Source of the DNA: an uncultured Prevotellaceae bacterium
GTDB lineage: Bacteria; Bacteroidota; Bacteroidia; Bacteroidales; Bacteroidaceae
Assembly: GCA_902769705.1 (NCBI GenBank)
Contig: CACXPX010000029.1
Span: 1-35,880, forward strand
Length of the DNA stretch: 35,880 nucleotides
Direction of reading: 5' to 3'
Shown piece by piece: positions 31,704-35,880 of the stretch (its first letter is position 1; each line of letters opens with the position of its first letter). The position numbers were made by a program, and so were the translations under genes. Under the pieces are notes generated by a model. It saw only the letters and a list, made by a program, of their open reading frames with translations. It was not told the DNA's origin and ran no database searches.

Positions 31704-34637
31704 ATGACAGACATCATACTTTCGAGCTTCCTCAGTCTGTTTGCCTTATTCGGCAAAGAGGAAGGAGTTGATGAGTCACGGGCACGCAGAATGCTTGTGA
31801 GTTATCTGCGTCATCACTTCGGAATCAGGAACACGGGCGGGTATGTGGACTTCTACTCCGACATGCTGAGCGCGTATGAGTTGCGGGACGACCTTGACGA
31901 GAATGCCGTTGTGGCGTCTATTTGCGACAACTTGCAGGGCAAAATCCGCAAGGAGGAGGGCTGGATGTTGCTGTTGCGTATCATGGAGTTCTGCGGCACG
32001 AACACCAGCCATCCGATGTTCAAGACGATGGCTGAAAAGTTCGACGTTCCCGAAAAACTGTTCAACGACTATGTTGACTTTGTTGACGGAAAAGAGTCGG
32101 AAAACGTGCTGATTTTGCGGCCTGACGGCTTTGCTGGCGAGCTGAAGACGTTGCAAATCGAAGAAAAGGGCAGCGAAAAACTCGTGTTCACCTACAACGG
32201 AAGCGACAGAGTGTTGCTGAACGACGTTCCTGTGCTTCCCGGCGCCTACCAAGTGTGGCTGCAGAGCAGCGTCTTGAAGGGCGTGAGCGGCAAGCCGTTC
32301 TATTATTCTTCCGTGATGGCAGAATACAGTCGCTGGGCAAAGAATGGCGAGCATAGCGAAGAGAACCGTGTGGTGTTCTGCGGAAGGGACCTCGAGTACC
32401 GTTTCCCAGGCAGCGACAACGGACTTCACAATATGAGCTTCACGCTGCATGGTGGCGAACTGACGGCCATCATGGGCGGTTCGGGAACTGGAAAATCGAC
32501 GCTGCTGTCGATTCTGAACGGAAGTCTGAAACCCGACGAGGGAAGCCTGACGATGAACGGTGTCACCATCGTGACTGCCCAAGGGGGAATGGAGAACGAG
32601 GGCGTGAAAGACTTGATTGGCTATGTGCCGCAAGACGACTTGCTGATTGAGGAACTCACCGTTTATCAGAATCTGTACTATACAGCGAAACTGTGCTTTG
32701 CCTCCCTGAGCGAAGAGGAGATAGAAGAAAGGGTGATGAGGACTTTGAGGGACCTCGACCTTGAAGGTGCTAAGGACCTGAAGGTGGGCTCGGCCATCAA
32801 CAAATTCATCAGCGGTGGACAACGCAAGCGGTTGAACATTGCGCTGGAGCTGATTCGCGAGCCTTTGGTGCTGTTTCTCGACGAGCCAACGTCAGGTTTG
32901 TCGTCATCAGACACCGAGCGGTTGATGAACCTTCTGAAAGAACAGACCTGCAGGGGAAGGCTGATCGTGCTGACCATCCACCAGCCGTCGAGCGACGTTT
33001 ATAAACTGTTCGACCGCCTGTGGTTGCTGGATCGGGGTGGCTATCCCGTTTTCGACGGAAACCCGATTGACGCCATCACCTATTTCAAGGAAGCTGCAGG
33101 ATATGCAGACGCTGAAACAAGCGCTTGTCCGACGTGTGGGAATGTGAATCCCGAAATCATGCTGAACATCATCGAAGAGAGGTCAATCAGCAGCGGTGGT
33201 GAGACTTCGGACGAGCGGAAGATGTCGCCTCAAGAGTGGCACGAACTCTATTTGAAGAGAAGACCAGCTCCCCAGCCTCTCACAACGCAAGATGAGGGTA
33301 TCTCAAACTTCTCCAAACTGAAGAAGCCAAGCAAACTGGAGCAGTTCTTCATCTTCCTGAAACGCAACTTGAAGACAAAGGTCACGAATTTCCAGTATCT
33401 GAGCATTGCTTTGCTGGAGGCTCCCGTGCTGGCGGTCATCTGCGGATTGCTTACACGATACGCCCCGAACGAGGGCTACAGCGTGATGGAGAACAAAAAT
33501 CTGGTGAGCTATCTCTTCATGTCGGTGATTGTGGCAACTTTCATCGGAATGAGTGGCAGCGCCGAAGAAATCATCAAAGACCGTGCCCTGCTGAAGAGGG
33601 AGAAGTTCCTTCATCTGTCGTATGGCAGCTATATATGGTCGAAGATCGTCCTGATGGCAGGCGTTTCTCTCATTCAGACGTTCCTCTTCATCGTGATAGG
33701 CAACTACATCATGGGGATTCACGGACTGTTTGGCACTTGGTGGCTCATTCTGTTTGTGACTGCTTTTCTCGCTAATCTCACGGGATTGTTGCTGTCTCAA
33801 TGTCTGAACTCGATAGTGGCGATTTACATCAGCATCCCCCTCTTGCTGATTCCCCAGATACTGCTCTGCGGTTTGGTGGTCAGCTTCTCGGACTTGACAC
33901 CCAAGAGCACTACGGGAAACGTGCCCTTGATAGGCGACCTAATTCCTTCGAGATGGAGCTATGAGGCGCTGGCGGTGACTTCATATACCGACAATGCTTA
34001 CGAAAAGCCTTTCTTCGAAATGGACAAGGCCCGACAAGAGAATCAGTTCTACAACGTGGGATTCCTGAAAGAACTTCAGTCGCAGCTTGAAACAAAGAGG
34101 GATGAGGAAGAACACGGGAAGCCTGTCAATCCTGCTCATATGAGGGTGATTCGCACAAATCTGCCGATACTGACTTCGTTCTGCGAGATAGAACCCTATA
34201 CGGGAGGCGACGACTATGAAAGCCTGAATGAATACATGAAAAAGGCTGAGAACATTCTGGCGAAACGCGGCAACGAATGGACGCTGAAAAAGGACACGAT
34301 GGTGGCCAGCTTTGTGAACCGGCACGGAAAAGAATGGTTCCTCGACTTGAAAAGGAATAACTACAACTTGAAGTTGGAGGAATTCGTGACAGGGGCAACC
34401 GAAGGCCGTCTATACGACATCGTTGACGACCATATTGTGCCACATAGTGGCATAATTTACCTGACGCCATACAACAAAATGGGGCGTGCTCCGTTTTATA
34501 GTAGTGAAAAGATACTTGGCAACTGGCACGTCAAGACGTTGTGGTTCAACATCGGCGTGCTCCTGCTGATGGCCGTAATAGCTACGGTTCTGCTACTTAC
34601 CGACTGTCCTGGAAGATTCATGAGAAAAGACAATTGA
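31704..34637 (+). CDS. ABCG-type ABC transporter with TerB-like N-terminal domain
   Basis: 977 aa single-chain protein. Residues ~1-130 are a helical domain resembling TerB (acidic, tellurite/stress families). Residues ~130-215 are a beta-rich linker domain, then the ATPase: Walker A GGSGTGKST (K264), signature ISGGQRKR (~370), Walker B VLFLDEPTSGLSS (~390-402) and H-loop TIHQPSSD. A Cys pair CPTCG lies near 475. The membrane part begins near 570 with about five TM segments, a large extracytoplasmic domain (~750-950) and a last TM at ~951-970. Half-transporter organisation of the ABC2/ABCG type. Substrate unknown; no sign of frameshift. Confidence 0.88.
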   Translation: MTDIILSSFLSLFALFGKEEGVDESRARRMLVSYLRHHFGIRNTGGYVDFYSDMLSAYELRDDLDENAVVASICDNLQGKIRKEEGWMLLLRIMEFCGTNTSHPMFKTMAEKFDVPEKLFNDYVDFVDGKESENVLILRPDGFAGELKTLQIEEKGSEKLVFTYNGSDRVLLNDVPVLPGAYQVWLQSSVLKGVSGKPFYYSSVMAEYSRWAKNGEHSEENRVVFCGRDLEYRFPGSDNGLHNMSFTLHGGELTAIMGGSGTGKSTLLSILNGSLKPDEGSLTMNGVTIVTAQGGMENEGVKDLIGYVPQDDLLIEELTVYQNLYYTAKLCFASLSEEEIEERVMRTLRDLDLEGAKDLKVGSAINKFISGGQRKRLNIALELIREPLVLFLDEPTSGLSSSDTERLMNLLKEQTCRGRLIVLTIHQPSSDVYKLFDRLWLLDRGGYPVFDGNPIDAITYFKEAAGYADAETSACPTCGNVNPEIMLNIIEERSISSGGETSDERKMSPQEWHELYLKRRPAPQPLTTQDEGISNFSKLKKPSKLEQFFIFLKRNLKTKVTNFQYLSIALLEAPVLAVICGLLTRYAPNEGYSVMENKNLVSYLFMSVIVATFIGMSGSAEEIIKDRALLKREKFLHLSYGSYIWSKIVLMAGVSLIQTFLFIVIGNYIMGIHGLFGTWWLILFVTAFLANLTGLLLSQCLNSIVAIYISIPLLLIPQILLCGLVVSFSDLTPKSTTGNVPLIGDLIPSRWSYEALAVTSYTDNAYEKPFFEMDKARQENQFYNVGFLKELQSQLETKRDEEEHGKPVNPAHMRVIRTNLPILTSFCEIEPYTGGDDYESLNEYMKKAENILAKRGNEWTLKKDTMVASFVNRHGKEWFLDLKRNNYNLKLEEFVTGATEGRLYDIVDDHIVPHSGIIYLTPYNKMGRAPFYSSEKILGNWHVKTLWFNIGVLLLMAVIATVLLLTDCPGRFMRKDN

Positions 34638-34688
34638 CAATCAAATATCAACAATCAATTAATAATTAACAACAAAAACCAAAACAAA

Positions 34689-35486
34689 ATGAAAAAACTA
34701 TCGATTTTCGCTGTGGCATTAGCAGCATTGGCTTTCACAGCATGTGATGGCAACAAGAGTGCAAAAACTGAGGATCAGGCTGCTGTGAAAAGCTTCGAGC
34801 AGGAACAGGTGGAAGCCAAGATCAAGATGGAGATTGACAGCCTTGCTGCCGAGATTGGCAAGTTGAAGGACCTCCCCATCGTGCAAGAAGGTGGCGCCGT
34901 GAAGCTGACCGACCAGGAGAAGCAGGTGAAGCCCGACTATCTGCTGAGTGCCGCTGTGGCAGAGAACGCCGCTACTCTGGCTGAGAAATATCGTATGCTC
35001 AGCGCTCTGAGCGTGGACAAGAACATCGCTGCCTTGTACGGCATGCCTACTGACGAGTATCAGACTGCAATTGCCAAACTGGTGGCTGACATCGACGATC
35101 CTTCGTTCAAGGAGGTTGAGGACACTGCTTCCATCTTCAAGGCTGGCCAACAGCTCTACACCGCTATGGAAAAGAACGGCCGCATCAACAACTACTGGCA
35201 GTTGGTAGCTGCTTCTCTGGTGGAAGAAATCTATGTGATGTCGCAGAACTCTGACAAGTTCATCACCGCTTTTGATGATAAGGCAGCATCTGAAGTCACC
35301 TATCGCATCGTTCTTCTGTCCGACGCCGTTTCTCGTCTGACCGAGTATGATCCCGAGTTCGAGCCGGTTGCAAAGGCCATCGAGTCACTCAAGCCGCTGA
35401 ACGCTGAGACTGTTGACCAACTGAAGACTCAGCTTGCTGAAGCAAAGGACAAGATTGTTGAGGCACGTAACAACCTCATCAAGTAA
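34689..35486 (+). CDS. Putative lipoprotein of unknown function
   Basis: 265 aa. Signal peptide with lipobox AFTAC (C19). The mature part is helical and acidic, with a coiled-coil-prone stretch (EQEQVEAKIKMEIDSLAAEIGKLKDL, ~37-62) and further helices to the C-terminus (AEAKDKIVEARNNLIK). It has no enzyme motif. It begins 51 bp after the ABC transporter with no promoter box seen, so co-transcription and a role linked to that transporter in the periplasm are likely but unproven. Confidence 0.8.
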   Translation: MKKLSIFAVALAALAFTACDGNKSAKTEDQAAVKSFEQEQVEAKIKMEIDSLAAEIGKLKDLPIVQEGGAVKLTDQEKQVKPDYLLSAAVAENAATLAEKYRMLSALSVDKNIAALYGMPTDEYQTAIAKLVADIDDPSFKEVEDTASIFKAGQQLYTAMEKNGRINNYWQLVAASLVEEIYVMSQNSDKFITAFDDKAASEVTYRIVLLSDAVSRLTEYDPEFEPVAKAIESLKPLNAETVDQLKTQLAEAKDKIVEARNNLIK

Positions 35487-35513
35487 TCCCGAATTCATCA
35501 CACAAAACAAATA

Positions 35514-35545
35514 GGGTCCGTGCAAACGCTGCACGGGCCCTTTTG
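35514..35545 (+). terminator. Terminator of the ABC-lipoprotein operon
   Basis: An 11-bp stem GGGTCCGTGCA / TGCACGGGCCC (one G-U pair), 5-nt loop, TTTT tail. Confidence 0.9.
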
Positions 35546-35880
35546 TATATCAATAAAATTAGTAGGGCTGGTAGCTGCTGCCCCCTTCAGAGGCGTTAGG
35601 GCAACTGCTGTATCATTCCCAATGTTAAGGTGGCTTTTCTGTTGTGTGACAATTGGGACAAATGACAGTGCGTTTTTTACACGCTAAGCTCCACTCCGCA
35701 GACGAGGATGCTCAAAGTTGCCCGGAAACGGGTTCTCAAACTAGTGGTTTTCCAGCAAAAAATAGAGATAGAAACATCTGTATCTATCTATACATCTATA
35801 TATATAATATATATAATAATAATATATATGTTAATATATATATAATTAATATTAATTATTATTAAATAATTATTTTAAGT
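35546..35880. other. Non-coding right edge ending in an A/T-only stretch
   Basis: No gene is supported. A CCCG-GAAA-CGGG hairpin lies at 35721-35732. From about 35790 the sequence is nearly pure A/T with repeated TATATA and AATATT. An open frame over 35653-35865 is low complexity at its end and not considered real. Confidence 0.6.

Noticed and set aside
35653-35865. 70-codon frame at the right edge
   Set aside because: Its second half is translation of the A/T tract (Ile, Tyr, Asn only).

Overview
The window looks like chromosome of a Bacteroidota bacterium, most likely a Prevotella-type member of Prevotellaceae. Three things point that way. Many genes have a TAnnTTTG -7 box, several with a TTTG or TTG element 18-20 bp upstream, and few have a Shine-Dalgarno sequence. 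Two secreted proteins end in the GRR...(I/V)Y(I/V)KNGKK tail common in this group. The gene content is rich in secreted glycan-active enzymes. The genus is inferred, not proven.

Layout. 1-5.4 kb (+): a secreted sialidase, a secreted alpha/beta hydrolase, an unknown exported protein and an aldose-1-epimerase-like protein. 5.4-8.4 kb (-): a ribosome-biogenesis operon rsmA - free-Met-sulfoxide reductase - frr - rsgA, with an extra promoter before frr. 8.4-11.9 kb (+): a flippase-like membrane protein, a four-helix-bundle gene inside a perfect 35-bp inverted repeat, pepD, and a small Ser-rich/acidic lipoprotein-like gene built on a 9-bp minisatellite. 11.9-13.6 kb is AT-rich: a 370-bp two-armed array of 11-bp repeats, a zinc-ribbon protein, and a promoter with a structured leader before a CorA-type transporter. 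13.6-18.2 kb (+): corA, a sialate-O-acetylesterase-like protein and a DUF349 coiled-coil protein. 18.2-22.9 kb (-): a CotH-family surface protein followed by a GH31 glycosidase. 23.1-23.7 kb: a dispersed non-coding element and tRNA-Gln. 23.8-28.2 kb (+): rsfS - ftsH - cdsA - GH5 endoglucanase. 28.2-35.5 kb: a vWA protein, a sigma-factor-like/macro-like fusion, a nitroreductase, a second copy of the dispersed element, a STAS protein, a TerB-like/ABCG-type transporter and a lipoprotein. The last 300 bp are non-coding and become almost pure A/T.

How the genes fit together. Sialidase, sialate esterase, GH31, GH5, CotH and aldose epimerase fit a cell that scavenges host or dietary glycans. The rsmA-frr-rsgA and rsfS-ftsH-cdsA blocks are housekeeping. 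The vWA / sigma-macro / STAS / TerB-ABC stretch resembles a stress-signalling neighbourhood.

The most unusual signals are not ordinary genes. (1) The corA-type gene has a leader with a short ORF (MDDYPAE...) and three competing RNA arms, the last ending one base before the start codon; this could be a Mg2+-responsive translational switch. (2) The four-helix-bundle gene sits in a perfect inverted repeat of GGAATGT heptads that also supplies the last residues of the upstream protein. (3) Two inverted copies of a ~370-bp non-coding element align by eye without a gap and carry 22-bp dyad repeats. (4) An 11-bp repeat array has mirror-image arms and outlying copies both spaced exactly 44 bp away. 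All positions and motifs were read by eye; no database search or folding program was run.
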